Source: Paenibacillus tundrae
Lineage (GTDB): Bacteria; Bacillota; Bacilli; Paenibacillales; Paenibacillaceae
DNA length: 64,000 nt
Assembly (NCBI RefSeq): GCF_036884255.1
Contig: NZ_CP145605.1
Location: 4,650,001-4,714,000 of the forward strand
Direction of reading: 5' to 3'
The position numbers were made by a program, and so were the translations under genes. The notes under the pieces are model-generated. The model was given only the letters and a program-made list of their open reading frames with translations, was not told the origin of the DNA and did not search any database. Shown one piece after another: positions 44,831 through 53,960 of the stretch (the stretch's first letter is position 1; each line of letters begins with the position of its first letter).

Positions 44831-44986
44831 ATGGATCTCCTTCGTATAATTCCTTTTACATCAATTGTATCACTCTCTTAATTGGATCGATCCGTCAGAT
44901 TGTGTATACAGAAAGGTTAACATATGAAGTATACTTCAACCATCCAGCTTATATCATATTTATCGCATAGCGGATGCAAAGACCTA

Positions 44987-45409
44987 TTACCTATCTCTCT
45001 CTAACGAATGAAGGGGATTGGCAATATGTTCCCCAACCTCTGCAATAGTTTCTTCGATTTCACTACGAATGGCTGGGTCTAGCTTATTATCCTGATGTAA
45101 AGAATTTTGCACTTGTGAAAAGCATCCCTTTAACCCTAAATTCACTACTAGCGACAGCATAATGTCTACCTCATCATAGGAGTCCGTATTCCACAGCTTT
45201 CGAAGCACCTGGTCTATGTTATCTCGTAGTTCCTTCTCTAGTAACTCATACGTCATCGCTTGTCGATCAGTTAGCTCGCTAAGAATCAGTAAGAACTCTT
45301 GCTTATCGTTTGTACCATTCTCAAAGTGTTGAAGTGCGTCATGGAACAGCGTATGTAAAAAGTCTACAGCACAATAATCAGGTAATTTGCGGATATCTTC
45401 GTAATGCAT
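44987..45409 (-). CDS. Unknown small helical protein (141 aa), immunity-like
   Basis: The start is taken as the ATG at 45409, about 13 bases after GGAGAGGAG. The protein is all-helical and acidic: FLHTLFHDALQHF, DKQEFLLILSELTDRQA, LVVNLGLKGCFSQV, IRSEIEETIAEVGEHI. The repeated helical hairpins recall the HEAT-like Imm30 group, but no match is claimed. No partner toxin gene is adjacent. Confidence 0.55.
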   Translation of the reverse strand: MHYEDIRKLPDYCAVDFLHTLFHDALQHFENGTNDKQEFLLILSELTDRQAMTYELLEKELRDNIDQVLRKLWNTDSYDEVDIMLSLVVNLGLKGCFSQVQNSLHQDNKLDPAIRSEIEETIAEVGEHIANPLHSLERDR

Positions 45410-45623
45410 AATTAATGTGGCATCTCCTCTCCAGTTCTGAGCTTCGAACAAAGTTACATTATCTTCTTTTTAATATCCAAAAATTCAACTTCACTCTCCA
45501 AATTCTATTCACAAATAAAGCCATATCCCTATCATGATCGCATTAACGAACACTAGATTTTTCTGTTTATAATAAATAACAATACATCTCCACTAACAGT
45601 TTGAACTTAAAATTTCCCAGGCA

Positions 45624-45689
45624 ATGAACTGTACAACAGCATCCAAGTTATTAGAGGTTAGTGCCCAAACGATAAGGAAGTGGGAATGA
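45624..45689 (+). pseudogene. Remnant of a MerR-type helix-turn-helix
   Basis: A 21-codon frame reads MNCTTASKLLEVSAQTIRKWE and stops at TGA. Beyond the stop the frame continues without an immediate further stop (GDRYPSKKN). The TASKLLxVSxQTIRKWE pattern is the DNA-recognition helix of MerR-like or IS607-type proteins. It occupies a gap of about 416 bases (45410-45825) with no other recognisable gene. Confidence 0.4.
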
Positions 45690-45825
45690 GGCGACAGGTA
45701 TCCAAGCAAAAAGAACATGTTGAACATTGAAGATTTGTATTTTCCCTTTTGCATAAATTCCCCTTATCCAGAACACGCTAATCCTAATGATGGAAAAGAC
45801 TGTATTAGAAAGGAGATCGAAGTAC

Positions 45826-46404
45826 ATGGATTGGATATGGAAATCGATCTTACTTGTTCTGGTGGGTATGCTTTTATTGCGCATTGCGGGGCGTAAGTCC
45901 ATCTCACAGATGAGTGTTGCAACCACGGTCATTATGATCTCAATCGGAACAACGATTGTACAGCCTATTGCGAATCATGAGCTTGGCAAAGCCATTGGAT
46001 CAGCAACTGTTTTTATTGCGACTTTACTGGCTGTAGAGGTGCTTCAGTTGAAATTCAATTTTTTCGAACGGCTGATGAGTGGTAGCTCCAAAATTGTTGT
46101 TGAAGACGGCAAAATCATTGTGCCCAATCTGAACAAGATGCGTTATACCGTGGATCAGTTAGAGATGCATCTGCGCCAAAGTGGCATCTCTAGTGTGGAA
46201 GACCTGGAAACGGCAACTGTAGAACCAAACGGTCAATTGGGCTATGTATTGAAAAGACATGCGCGTCCAGTCACGATTGGAGATTTGGAGCTATTGCTTC
46301 AGGGTCAGAATCCTAATGTAAAACAGGATAATAATTCAGGAAACATTTTCAATGAAGTCAGCCAGGGTGAGCATCAGGAGCCAGTTGATCCTATGCTACG
46401 CTGA
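45826..46404 (+). CDS. DUF421 (YetF-like) membrane protein
   Basis: This is a 192-residue inner membrane protein. The start is the ATG at 45826 after AAAGGAGATCG; the upstream ATG at 45787 is less likely. Membrane helices near the N-terminus (LLVLVGMLLLRIAGRKSISQMS, ATTVIMISIGTTIV) are followed by the conserved soluble part KIVVEDGKIIVPNLNKMRYTVDQLEMHLRQSG typical of DUF421. Family members in Bacillus are sporulation- and germination-related; no precise function is known. Confidence 0.85.
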   Translation: MDWIWKSILLVLVGMLLLRIAGRKSISQMSVATTVIMISIGTTIVQPIANHELGKAIGSATVFIATLLAVEVLQLKFNFFERLMSGSSKIVVEDGKIIVPNLNKMRYTVDQLEMHLRQSGISSVEDLETATVEPNGQLGYVLKRHARPVTIGDLELLLQGQNPNVKQDNNSGNIFNEVSQGEHQEPVDPMLR

Positions 46405-46425
46405 TCCGCTAGTCTTATCCAATAG

Positions 46426-46472
46426 AACCGTCCCATAAAGCAATGCCACATTGCAATCGGGACGGTTTTTTG
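46426..46472 (+). terminator. Terminator after the DUF421 gene
   Basis: AACCGTCCC pairs with GGGACGGTT, followed by TTTTTG. Confidence 0.8.
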
Positions 46473-46557
46473 TTGTTATGTTCATTCCATTCTTCTCCGT
46501 ATCGTTCAAAATAAAATTAATAAACAGAAAAAAGCCGAAGCCTTAAGGCTCCAGCTA

Positions 46558-46717
46558 GGGGTGTGTCTGAAAACTCCGAAGGAAGCAGATTTTGACGAAT
46601 TTTGTTTCAAGCAAGAAAGTTTTCCGCAGGCGTGCCGGGGCACGTCAAGGGAAAGTGACGCAGCAGGGGGCGAAAAGGCGGTAAAAGATGCACTTCAGCG
46701 AGTTTTGAGACACGCCC
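46558..46717. repeat. Short inverted-repeat (MITE-like) element, 160 bp
   Basis: The terminal repeat GGGTGTGTCTGAAAACTC (46558-46575) is matched inverted at 46700-46717 with two mismatches. TA flanks each end. No coding capacity is inside. Its right end overlaps the stop codon of the nitroreductase gene. Confidence 0.65.
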
Positions 46718-47280
46718 TAATTAAATATCGTTAGTTTATCTTCTGCAGCAGTTCGCGGACGTGGCTGAGGAATGACTTCGGGATAACCAATGTGCAGTAC
46801 ACCTACGATCCGTTCGCCTGGTTGTACCCCTGCCATCTCACGGAAATTAGGAGAGAACTGGTATGCATTTGTTTTCCACACAACCCCAAGTCCCTGCTCC
46901 CACGCAGCCAACTGGAAACTCTGTATCCAGCTACATACTGCACCAAAATCCTCAATCCATTGTTTCGAACGAGGGTCTTCCTTCATCACCACAATTAAGT
47001 GCAGCGGAATGATTGCATACTCGGCTCTACGTGACTCTTCATATCTACGACGGTCATCGGCCGACAGGGCATCCAGCACCGCTTCTGTAAATAGATGACG
47101 GGAATCACCCGAAAATTGAATATAACGCCAAGGCTCACGCAAGCCATGATTAGGTGCCCAGTTGGCTGTATTTAACAACGACAGCAACAGCTCCTGAGGA
47201 ACGGGAGTACTCTTGAACTGCCTGATTGTCCTGCGATCCATAATCGTCTGTGCTACGGGTGTTAGCTGATTGACCTTCAT
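46717..47280 (-). CDS. Nitroreductase family protein
   Basis: This is a 187-residue flavin-dependent oxidoreductase. The FMN/NAD(P)H pattern is RTIRQFKSTPVPQELLLSLLNTANWAPNHG, EPWRYIQF and GAVCSWIQSFQLAAWEQGLGVVW, with GVLHIGYP near the C-terminus. Substrates are likely nitro compounds or quinones. Its TAG stop is built from the TA flank plus the G of the adjacent inverted-repeat element, so the element may have replaced the original 3' end. Confidence 0.9.
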   Translation of the reverse strand: MKVNQLTPVAQTIMDRRTIRQFKSTPVPQELLLSLLNTANWAPNHGLREPWRYIQFSGDSRHLFTEAVLDALSADDRRRYEESRRAEYAIIPLHLIVVMKEDPRSKQWIEDFGAVCSWIQSFQLAAWEQGLGVVWKTNAYQFSPNFREMAGVQPGERIVGVLHIGYPEVIPQPRPRTAAEDKLTIFN

Positions 47281-47346
47281 AAGTTCACTCCTTGTGTAAT
47301 GTATGGTCTAATAGTCTCACTTATTATGATGCTCTCTCTCTTGAAC

Positions 47347-48114
47347 TTACCGTGTGCTTAGATAAGCAATCCCAAGCCCACCTGTTACGGGATTTTGGTA
47401 GATTTCACAATCTACCTCAAACACTTCACCAATCATCTCGCGGGTTAATATATCGGCAGGTTTACCATGAACCACAATCTGTCCCTGCTTCACCACGTAG
47501 AGATGATCACAATACGAAGCGGCGAGTTCAAGATCGTGCAGCGCAGCCAGAATTCCGATATCGAGGCTTTTCACGATATTGAGAATCTGTAGCTGGTATT
47601 TAATATCCAGATGATTGGTCGGCTCGTCCAATATCAGAAATTCGGGTTGCTGAGCCAGCACACGAGCCAACACAACACGCTGCTTCTCCCCGCCGGACAA
47701 CGAAATATAGTTACGGTCTGCGTGTCCGTTTAGATGTACCTTTTCCAAAGCCTGCTCGACAATTTCAAGATCCCGTCCATTATCCGTCTCCAGCAACTTC
47801 TTATGCGGGGTACGTCCCATCATGACCATCTCACGCACCGTAAAATCGAAGCTCAACTCGTTAAACTGACCCACTACACCCATATGCCGAGCAACGACTT
47901 TGGGACTGGACTTCAATATATCCGTATGATCCAAAAATACATTGCCCTGCTGGGGCTTAATGACCTTATAGATGCTCTTGAGCAGCGTGGATTTGCCACA
48001 ACCGTTAGGTCCGATCAAGCCAACGAACTGCTTTTCTTTTACCTGCAAAGAAATATTACGAATAATATCTGTGTTCTGCACCGTGATGGATATGTTCTCT
48101 ACATTCAGTTCCAT
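47347..48114 (-). CDS. Iron-siderophore ABC transporter ATP-binding protein
   Basis: This is the cytoplasmic ATPase subunit (255 residues) of an FecE-type importer. Walker A GPNGCGKSTLL, signature LSGGEKQRVVL, Walker B FLILDEPTNHLD and the switch AALHDLELA are all present. It is directly downstream of the permease gene (two bases between them) and both are divergent from the solute-binding protein gene. Confidence 0.93.
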   Translation of the reverse strand: MELNVENISITVQNTDIIRNISLQVKEKQFVGLIGPNGCGKSTLLKSIYKVIKPQQGNVFLDHTDILKSSPKVVARHMGVVGQFNELSFDFTVREMVMMGRTPHKKLLETDNGRDLEIVEQALEKVHLNGHADRNYISLSGGEKQRVVLARVLAQQPEFLILDEPTNHLDIKYQLQILNIVKSLDIGILAALHDLELAASYCDHLYVVKQGQIVVHGKPADILTREMIGEVFEVDCEIYQNPVTGGLGIAYLSTR

Positions 48115-48116
48115 GG

Positions 48117-49226
48117 TTAGTTTCCTCCAAAACCGTAGCCTTTTTTGACTAACATATACATGAACATCGGTGCACCTATCATCGCTGTAATGATCCCGAT
48201 TGGCAGCTCTACACTGGATATCAGAGATCTTGCAATAACGTCTGTCCAGATGAGGAAGATCGCACCAAAGAGTACGGATACAGGCATCACTTTGCGATGG
48301 TCTGAACCGACCAGACCTCTAACGATATGCGGAATAATGAGACCGACAAAACCAATCATGCCGCAGCTCGCCACCATAACCCCTGTCACCAGCGCCGTTA
48401 ATAACATATAGAGCCTACGGTACACACTCAAGTTAATGCCAAGCGTAACTGCTGCTTCATCACCCAGTAACATGGTGTTCAGCACACGGGATTGCAATAG
48501 GAAGAACACAATCGACACAATCACCACGATACCGATCAAAGGTAGCTTATTCCACCCGGAGGCAGCGAGACTACCCATCGTCCAGAACGTTACCGTTTTG
48601 ATTCCCTCAGCGTTGTTAGCAAAATAGATAATAAAATTAGAAAAGGCTGTACACAGCGCATTAATAACCATGCCAGCAAGCACAAGCTTGACTGAGGTCA
48701 TCTTGCCCCGAATGCCTGCTAAGGTTAGCACCAACAAGGAAGCTCCCATGGCTCCCGCAAATGCCCAGAAGGCCACTCCCGTCTGTCCTAACCAACTGAT
48801 GGCACCGAATCCAATCAAGATCGCAAACGTTGCTCCGAGTGAAGCTCCCGAAGATATACCCAATATGTATGGATCGGCCAACGGGTTCTGTACAGCTGCC
48901 TGCATGACTGCACCACACATCGCGAGACCCGCACCAATAAACATCGCCATCAGAACACGCGGAAAACGAATCTGCCAGATGATATCGGTAAATGATCCAG
49001 CTTCAATCGCTGCTTGACCGATTTGGAATCCTGTCAATTTGAATACAAGGATGCGATAGGATTCAGCAAGCGGGATACTCACCTGCCCGATCGATACGGC
49101 AATGCCAACAGAAATAATCATCACACCAATCAGAAGCGCGATTAATAATGCAAAACCGGATTTGCTGTGAATAAGAGATTCTTTTCTTCCCACACGCGGT
49201 GTCTGAAGCTGAACTGTCTGTGCCAT
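48117..49226 (-). CDS. Iron-siderophore ABC transporter permease (FecCD family)
   Basis: This is a membrane permease of about 369 residues with roughly ten helices. The start is taken as the ATG at 49226; the ATG at 49241 is an alternative. FecCD motifs include GAVMQAAVQNPLADPYILGISSGASLGA near the N-terminus and the coupling segment GFVGLIIPHIVRGLVGSDHR near the C-terminus. It is divergent from the solute-binding gene and shares the Fur box. Confidence 0.92.
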   Translation of the reverse strand: MAQTVQLQTPRVGRKESLIHSKSGFALLIALLIGVMIISVGIAVSIGQVSIPLAESYRILVFKLTGFQIGQAAIEAGSFTDIIWQIRFPRVLMAMFIGAGLAMCGAVMQAAVQNPLADPYILGISSGASLGATFAILIGFGAISWLGQTGVAFWAFAGAMGASLLVLTLAGIRGKMTSVKLVLAGMVINALCTAFSNFIIYFANNAEGIKTVTFWTMGSLAASGWNKLPLIGIVVIVSIVFFLLQSRVLNTMLLGDEAAVTLGINLSVYRRLYMLLTALVTGVMVASCGMIGFVGLIIPHIVRGLVGSDHRKVMPVSVLFGAIFLIWTDVIARSLISSVELPIGIITAMIGAPMFMYMLVKKGYGFGGN

Positions 49227-49303
49227 CTTGTCCCCCATCATTTCCTACGAAAATAAAATAAAAAGAATTTAGCTATTTACAAAGTATTTTCTCGGATTAT
49301 AAT

Positions 49304-49318
49304 TGAGAATGATTATCT
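49304..49318. promoter_or_regulatory. Fur box between siderophore importer genes
   Basis: TGAGAATGATTATCT has a 7-1-7 structure and differs from the TGATAATNATTATCA consensus at two positions. It lies between the divergent permease and binding-protein genes, so iron would repress both directions. Confidence 0.85.
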
Positions 49319-49357
49319 TTGTCAATTTACATTACAGAAAAGGGGCTCTCTCTCATT

Positions 49358-50431
49358 ATGAAATTTACATCCAGAAAAGTACTCATCACCTGTCTAAGTC
49401 TTATGCTACTTCTTCTCGCTGCTTGTTCTAATGCCACATCCTCCAATACGGAGCAAACCACCGCATCAGGAGAAAATACAACCAACACTTCAGAATCAAC
49501 CACTACCGCTGGAGATACGAATAAAACAACCTATCCACTGACGATTGAAAACTTCAGTATCTCCGGTGAAGGCGGAGAATGGAAACCGAAATCCCAGACG
49601 TTCGAGAAAGCACCTGAGCGTGTTGTAGCCAACACACAATCTGTAGCTGAAATGTTAATTAAGCTCGGTCTAACAGACAAAATGGTCGGAGTAGCTGCAT
49701 TGTATGGCTCTGTGACTCCAGATGTTGCTGACGATTTCGCTAAAATTCCAGTCCTATCCGAAAACTATGTAGGTAAAGAGCTCGTTGTAGGCGCAAGCCC
49801 AGACATCGTGTTGGGTCGCGGTGACCTGTTCGCAGATGCTGACTGGGGCGTGGGTACCGTGGATGGACTGAACGACATGAATATCCATACATTCCTGCAA
49901 ACAACAAACCATAAGGGCACATTGGACAGCCTCTATAATGATATTGCACAGCTCGGACAGATCTTCGATGTACAGGAAAATGCTACATCTTTCACCGAGA
50001 GCCTGAAAGCACGTGCTGAAGCAATCAAGGCGAGTGTTGCAGATCAGCCTGAGCATACATTTGCTTACATCGTACCTGCGTCCGAAGATTCCATTACAGT
50101 TAGCAGCATGCAAAATGATACGTATCAATTGGATGCGCTCAGCCTGCTGAAATTGAAGAATGCTTTTGATGGCGTGCAAGGCGAAGTCAGTGTAGAGCAA
50201 CTGATCACAGCTAACCCAGACTACCTGCTGTTGTCTGCGTATACGGGTTCCCCGGATATCGACAAACTGATTCAAAATCTATATGCTAATCCTGCCTTGC
50301 AAAGTATGAATGCGATTAAGAACAAACAAATCTATGTCACTGATTTTGGTCAGTTCTGGGGTTATGGGCATCAGATTCTCGATGGTATCGAAAATATGCA
50401 GAAGCAAATGAATGAAAACCCAATTCAATAA
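49358..50431 (+). CDS. Iron-siderophore ABC transporter substrate-binding lipoprotein
   Basis: This is a 357-residue lipoprotein of the FepB/FhuD-type family. Start at the ATG at 49358 after AAAAGGGG. The lipobox LLLAACS gives a lipidated Cys. A Ser/Thr-rich linker leads into the binding domain: RVVANTQSVAEMLIKLGLTDKMVGV, GASPDIVLGRGDLF, TANPDYLLLSAY and the last helix. It completes the Fur-controlled importer with the divergent permease and ATPase; no second permease gene is present, so the permease may act as a homodimer. Confidence 0.92.
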   Translation: MKFTSRKVLITCLSLMLLLLAACSNATSSNTEQTTASGENTTNTSESTTTAGDTNKTTYPLTIENFSISGEGGEWKPKSQTFEKAPERVVANTQSVAEMLIKLGLTDKMVGVAALYGSVTPDVADDFAKIPVLSENYVGKELVVGASPDIVLGRGDLFADADWGVGTVDGLNDMNIHTFLQTTNHKGTLDSLYNDIAQLGQIFDVQENATSFTESLKARAEAIKASVADQPEHTFAYIVPASEDSITVSSMQNDTYQLDALSLLKLKNAFDGVQGEVSVEQLITANPDYLLLSAYTGSPDIDKLIQNLYANPALQSMNAIKNKQIYVTDFGQFWGYGHQILDGIENMQKQMNENPIQ

Positions 50432-50516
50432 CAAGCATGTTCATCTTGATTGAAAGTGCTACATTATGAAATGAATGTAATCAGTTAATATGCTGGACAA
50501 CGCAACGCTATATGAC

Positions 50517-50552
50517 AAGAGCAGGAGATGTTAATCTCACTGCTCTTTTTCT
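50517..50552 (+). terminator. Terminator after the binding-protein gene
   Basis: AGAGCAG...AGAT pairs with ATCT...CTGCTCT, followed by TTTTTC. Confidence 0.8.
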
Positions 50553-50897
50553 TTAGGACATTACTACGTAATGCGTGTGTGAAATGGATTACATCATGTA
50601 GTGTGATTTGAGAACAAACGAATGAGGCAACGAGCAGATAAAGTATATTCATCAACGATCTTCTCTGCATACACCGTCGATTTTAACGACTCTGAGAGAC
50701 CTTATTGGATCGGATCACGAGGAATGGAAATAGTAAGGAATCTGAGAAAAGTTATATGACGAAATACAACGGAATGAAACTAGTTTTCGCACCCAAAAGG
50801 CATATTAGCGTGTCAACGATTCGTTATCTTTTCCGAAATGCAATTTTCCCGCCAATAAGGCCTACTGAGTTCGTTAGGGATGGAGGTTAGCACTCAA

Positions 50898-50942
50898 CAA
50901 AAAAAGTTGCCCCAAGTCATATGAACGACTTTTGAGACAACT
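50898..50942 (-). terminator. Terminator-like hairpin for minus-strand transcription
   Basis: AGTTG...AAGTC pairs with GACTT...CAACT and is followed by a T run in minus sense. It lies 146 bases beyond the end of the amino-acid permease gene. The rest of the 656-base gap 50432-51087 has no recognisable gene. Confidence 0.6.
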
Positions 50943-51087
50943 CCTTATTTACTCCAACTATACTTTTGGATTTTTTTACTTTTATTTGATTTTTCACTTT
51001 ACTTTTATTGATTCTTATTTTTTTGGCTTAATGCTTCGTTTCTTAATACATTACTGCTTTTTATAACGTTACGCCCTGTTCTACCAA

Positions 51088-52449
51088 TCAGCTCTTACTC
51101 AAAGCACGTCTTCTCTTCTGCACAAGATATACGCCCACCAGCAGAATGAACCATACCGGCGTTACAAACAATGCTACCCGAGTATCTTCTGCGAATCCGA
51201 GGATCACCAGAACAAAGACCAAGAAAGTGAGAATAATGTAATTCGAGAACGGATATAGCGGCAATCTAAACTTCGCACGCTTAGCAAGTTCTGGCTGAGT
51301 ACGGCGATATTTCAGATGACTGATTACGGTGATGCCCCACACAAAAATAAAGCAAACGGTCGACACACTCGTAATTAGAACAAACACGCCCTCAGGCATG
51401 ACATAATTCAATATAATCGCAAGCAGAATAATCAACGTCGAGAAAAACAGCGCATTGGACGGTACCTTTCTCCGGTTAACTCGTGCAAACGAAGAAGGTG
51501 CATTGCGATCCTTGGCCATCGAGAATACCATACGACTTGTACTAAAAATGGCACTATTACATGCCGAAGCTGCCGACGTCAGCACGACAAAATTTACAAT
51601 TCCTGCGGCTGTTGCGATACCGACAGCAGCAAATACCTGCACAAATGGACTCTCACTCGGCACAATAGCGTTCCAAGGATAGATGCTCATAATGATCAAC
51701 AAGGCGCCAACGTAGAATAACAACACCCGAATCGGGATCTGGTTGATGGCCTTAGGAATGACTTTCTCTGGATTCTCTGTCTCCCCAGCTGTAAGCCCTA
51801 CAAGTTCAATACCGACAAAGGCGAAGACAACCATCTGGAACGATAGTAAAAACCCATGTAACCCATGTGGGAATAGTCCACCATGACTCCAGATATTTGT
51901 GAAGCTTGCTGGACCTAGATCCGTAGAGAATCCTTTGACAATCATGAAGAGCCCAATGACAATCAGCGCCACGATGGCAATGACTTTAATTAAAGCAAAC
52001 CAGAACTCCATTTCCCCAAACCATTTAACTGTAGCCAAATTCATGATCAACAGAATAACCAGTGCAATTAAGCCCGGCATCCATTGAGGAATGTTCGGAA
52101 ACCAAAATTGTGTGTACAGCCCAACCGCTGTAACGTCTGCCATCGCAATCGATATCCAGCAGAACCAGTAGGTCCATCCCGTGACAAATGCCGCCATCTC
52201 CCCAAGGTAATCACGCACAAAGTCCACAAATGAATGATAGTTCAAATTGCTTAACAACAATTCTCCCAAGGCACGCATGATCAGGAACAGCACGATCCCT
52301 GTGATGATGTAGGCAAGCAGGATCGACGGCCCAGCCAATTGAATGGTTTTGCCTGCCCCTAGGAACAGTCCCGTACCAATGGCTCCCCCGATGGCCATCA
52401 GCTGCACATGCCTATTTTTTAACCCCCGCGTTAATGTTTCTTCTTGCAT
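51088..52449 (-). CDS. Amino-acid permease (APC family, CycA/AnsP-like)
   Basis: This is a 453-residue membrane transporter with 12 helices. The start is probably the ATG at 52449. The N-terminal amphipathic start LKNRHVQLMAIGGAIGTGLFLGAG is the amino-acid permease signature. GELLLSNLNYHSFVDF and GWTYWFCW match the D-serine/D-alanine/glycine transporter branch. The exact substrate is uncertain. It has its own terminator. Confidence 0.9.
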   Translation of the reverse strand: MQEETLTRGLKNRHVQLMAIGGAIGTGLFLGAGKTIQLAGPSILLAYIITGIVLFLIMRALGELLLSNLNYHSFVDFVRDYLGEMAAFVTGWTYWFCWISIAMADVTAVGLYTQFWFPNIPQWMPGLIALVILLIMNLATVKWFGEMEFWFALIKVIAIVALIVIGLFMIVKGFSTDLGPASFTNIWSHGGLFPHGLHGFLLSFQMVVFAFVGIELVGLTAGETENPEKVIPKAINQIPIRVLLFYVGALLIIMSIYPWNAIVPSESPFVQVFAAVGIATAAGIVNFVVLTSAASACNSAIFSTSRMVFSMAKDRNAPSSFARVNRRKVPSNALFFSTLIILLAIILNYVMPEGVFVLITSVSTVCFIFVWGITVISHLKYRRTQPELAKRAKFRLPLYPFSNYIILTFLVFVLVILGFAEDTRVALFVTPVWFILLVGVYLVQKRRRALSKS

Positions 52450-52630
52450 CGTACTCAACCACTCTCTTTCTGCTCATGCTCTCTAAGTTGCTAAAATAGT
52501 TATACCCCATCATATAATAATCTCCGCAGAATACAATCCCTGATTTTTTATTTTTTAAGACTGTCGAATCCCTTCTGCAGAAATATCAATGATTGCTTGG
52601 AGATTCAAACCCTTTTTCACGTGTACGTGC

Positions 52631-52658
52631 ACTTCTGGGCAACAGCCTACATACAATA
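52631..52658 (+). promoter_or_regulatory. Possible sigma-K/sigma-E type promoter of sigK
   Basis: AC at 52631-52632 and CATACAATA at 52650-52658 have a 17-base spacing, matching the sigma-K pattern (AC ... CATAnnnTA). The same -10 also fits sigma-E. It lies 64 bases upstream of the sigK start, so autoregulation is plausible. Confidence 0.4.
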
Positions 52659-52721
52659 AATCGACCCTGTTCCCTTATGTGCTCAGGCCAGATCGTTGTA
52701 AAACTGCAGGAGGTGTCATCT

Positions 52722-53423
52722 GTGCCCGGATTGTTTACTGCAATTGCCCTATTCATCAAAGAGTTGACGTTGCTCGTCTCGTATGTCAAAAATAATGCAT
52801 TCCCTCAACCGCTCGCTGAGGACGACGAAGCCAAACATTTACGCCTCATGGCTGAAGGCAATGCCCATTCTCGAAATCTGTTGATCGAACACAATTTGCG
52901 CCTCGTCGCACATATCGTTAAGAAATTTGATAATACCGGCGAAGATCAGGAGGACCTGATTTCAATCGGAACCATCGGTTTGATCAAGGCTATCGAAAGC
53001 TTCCAGCAAGGAAAAGGAACCAAGCTTGCTACGTTTGCCGCTCGTTGTATTGAGAACGAAATACTGATGCATCTCCGTTCCCTGAAAAAAACACGTAAAG
53101 ACGTATCCCTGCATGATCCCATCGGAACAGATAAAGAAGGCAATGAAATTACACTGATAGATATCCTAGGAACAGAAGCAGATGATGTCGTAGACCGGGT
53201 TCAACTCAAAATTGAGAAAAGTAAAATTTATCGTAATCTCGATATTCTCGATGATCGGGAGAAAGAAGTCGTTATTGGCCGATTCGGTCTGGAAGCAGGT
53301 GGTGAAGAACGGACCCAGCGTGAAATCGCCAAGGAACTGGGCATCTCCCGTTCTTATGTGTCGCGGATTGAGAAAAGGGCGCTCATGAAGCTTTATCATG
53401 AGTTCTATAAACAAAAGAGTTAG
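52722..53423 (+). CDS. sigK: Sporulation sigma factor SigK (pro-sigma-K)
   Basis: This is the late mother-cell sigma factor for spore formation. The start is a GTG at 52722 after AGGAGG. The N-terminal 20 residues (PGLFTAIALFIKELTLLV) form the hydrophobic pro-sequence removed by proteolysis. Next comes SYVKNNAFPQPLAEDDEAKHLR. Region 2 (HNLRLVAHIVKKFDNTGEDQEDLISIGTIGL), LRSLKKTRKDVSLHDPIGTDKEGNEI and region 4 (TQREIAKELGISRSYVSRIEKRA) are all intact. There is no internal insertion like the Bacillus subtilis skin element, so the gene needs no excision. It marks the organism as a spore former. Confidence 0.93.
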   Translation: MPGLFTAIALFIKELTLLVSYVKNNAFPQPLAEDDEAKHLRLMAEGNAHSRNLLIEHNLRLVAHIVKKFDNTGEDQEDLISIGTIGLIKAIESFQQGKGTKLATFAARCIENEILMHLRSLKKTRKDVSLHDPIGTDKEGNEITLIDILGTEADDVVDRVQLKIEKSKIYRNLDILDDREKEVVIGRFGLEAGGEERTQREIAKELGISRSYVSRIEKRALMKLYHEFYKQKS

Positions 53424-53464
53424 AAACTTCTTCATCATCGAAGTTAGGTTCTGCATTGTAACCA

Positions 53465-53513
53465 AAAGGGAGCTTATCCGGTGCTTTAAAACTGCGCCCG
53501 AATAGCTCCCTTT
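53465..53513 (+). terminator. Hairpin after sigK
   Basis: AAAGGGAGCT pairs with AGCTCCCTTT, with further pairing inward. No T run follows, so its strength as a terminator is uncertain. Confidence 0.55.
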
Positions 53514-53523
53514 GCATACCTAC

Positions 53524-53958
53524 TTATATCTGCTCAACCTCAAACTCTCCATCCACGGAACGGATTAAATACAACGTATCAAACCCTTCAGCGTATGTAG
53601 GCATTTGCAAATTCTTCATCGTGCTTTTGAGTCCAACCTCAGGAATCTTAGCGGCTCCTTCTCTCCGTTCATTCCTCGCATAAGACAACTCGTAATCAGG
53701 TTCAAAATAATAACCAACAACCTTAAATCGGTTCCTCTTGGCTGCATCGATATACTTCTTTCGTTCTTCGATCGTGGGATTCGTATTATCAATCACAAAG
53801 GGTTGTTTCGCCTCAAGCGAAGCGGTTAAATAAATCTGCTCACGATGTCTCGTTCTCAACATATCCAGATTGATTCGAATATGCGTTTTGAAGAAGTTTG
53901 CTTGATAAAATGTCGATTTCCCCGAGGCCTGTATCCCAACAAAAATTATACATTCCAC
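53524..53958 (-). CDS. P-loop AAA kinase-like protein (polynucleotide-kinase type)
   Basis: This is a 144-residue protein with a GTG start at 53958 after AAGGATGAG. Walker A is IFVGIQASGKSTFY; NTNPTIEERKKYID and YARNERREG form the lid and phosphate-binding parts, as in the small bacterial PNK/AAA_33 kinases. It follows the Thg1-like gene by two bases, so the two form an operon. Inference: RNA-end phosphorylation in an RNA-repair pathway. Confidence 0.8.
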   Translation of the reverse strand: MECIIFVGIQASGKSTFYQANFFKTHIRINLDMLRTRHREQIYLTASLEAKQPFVIDNTNPTIEERKKYIDAAKRNRFKVVGYYFEPDYELSYARNERREGAAKIPEVGLKSTMKNLQMPTYAEGFDTLYLIRSVDGEFEVEQI

Positions 53959-53960
53959 TG

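Noticed and set aside
50705..50890. 61-codon plus-strand frame as a small gene
   Set aside because: No ribosome binding site at the ATG and no conserved pattern; it may be part of an unrecognised repeat.
50432..51087. A T-box or amino-acid riboswitch near the amino-acid permease gene
   Set aside because: The region is downstream of the permease gene (on the minus strand), and the upstream side (52450-52592) shows no T-box-like pattern.
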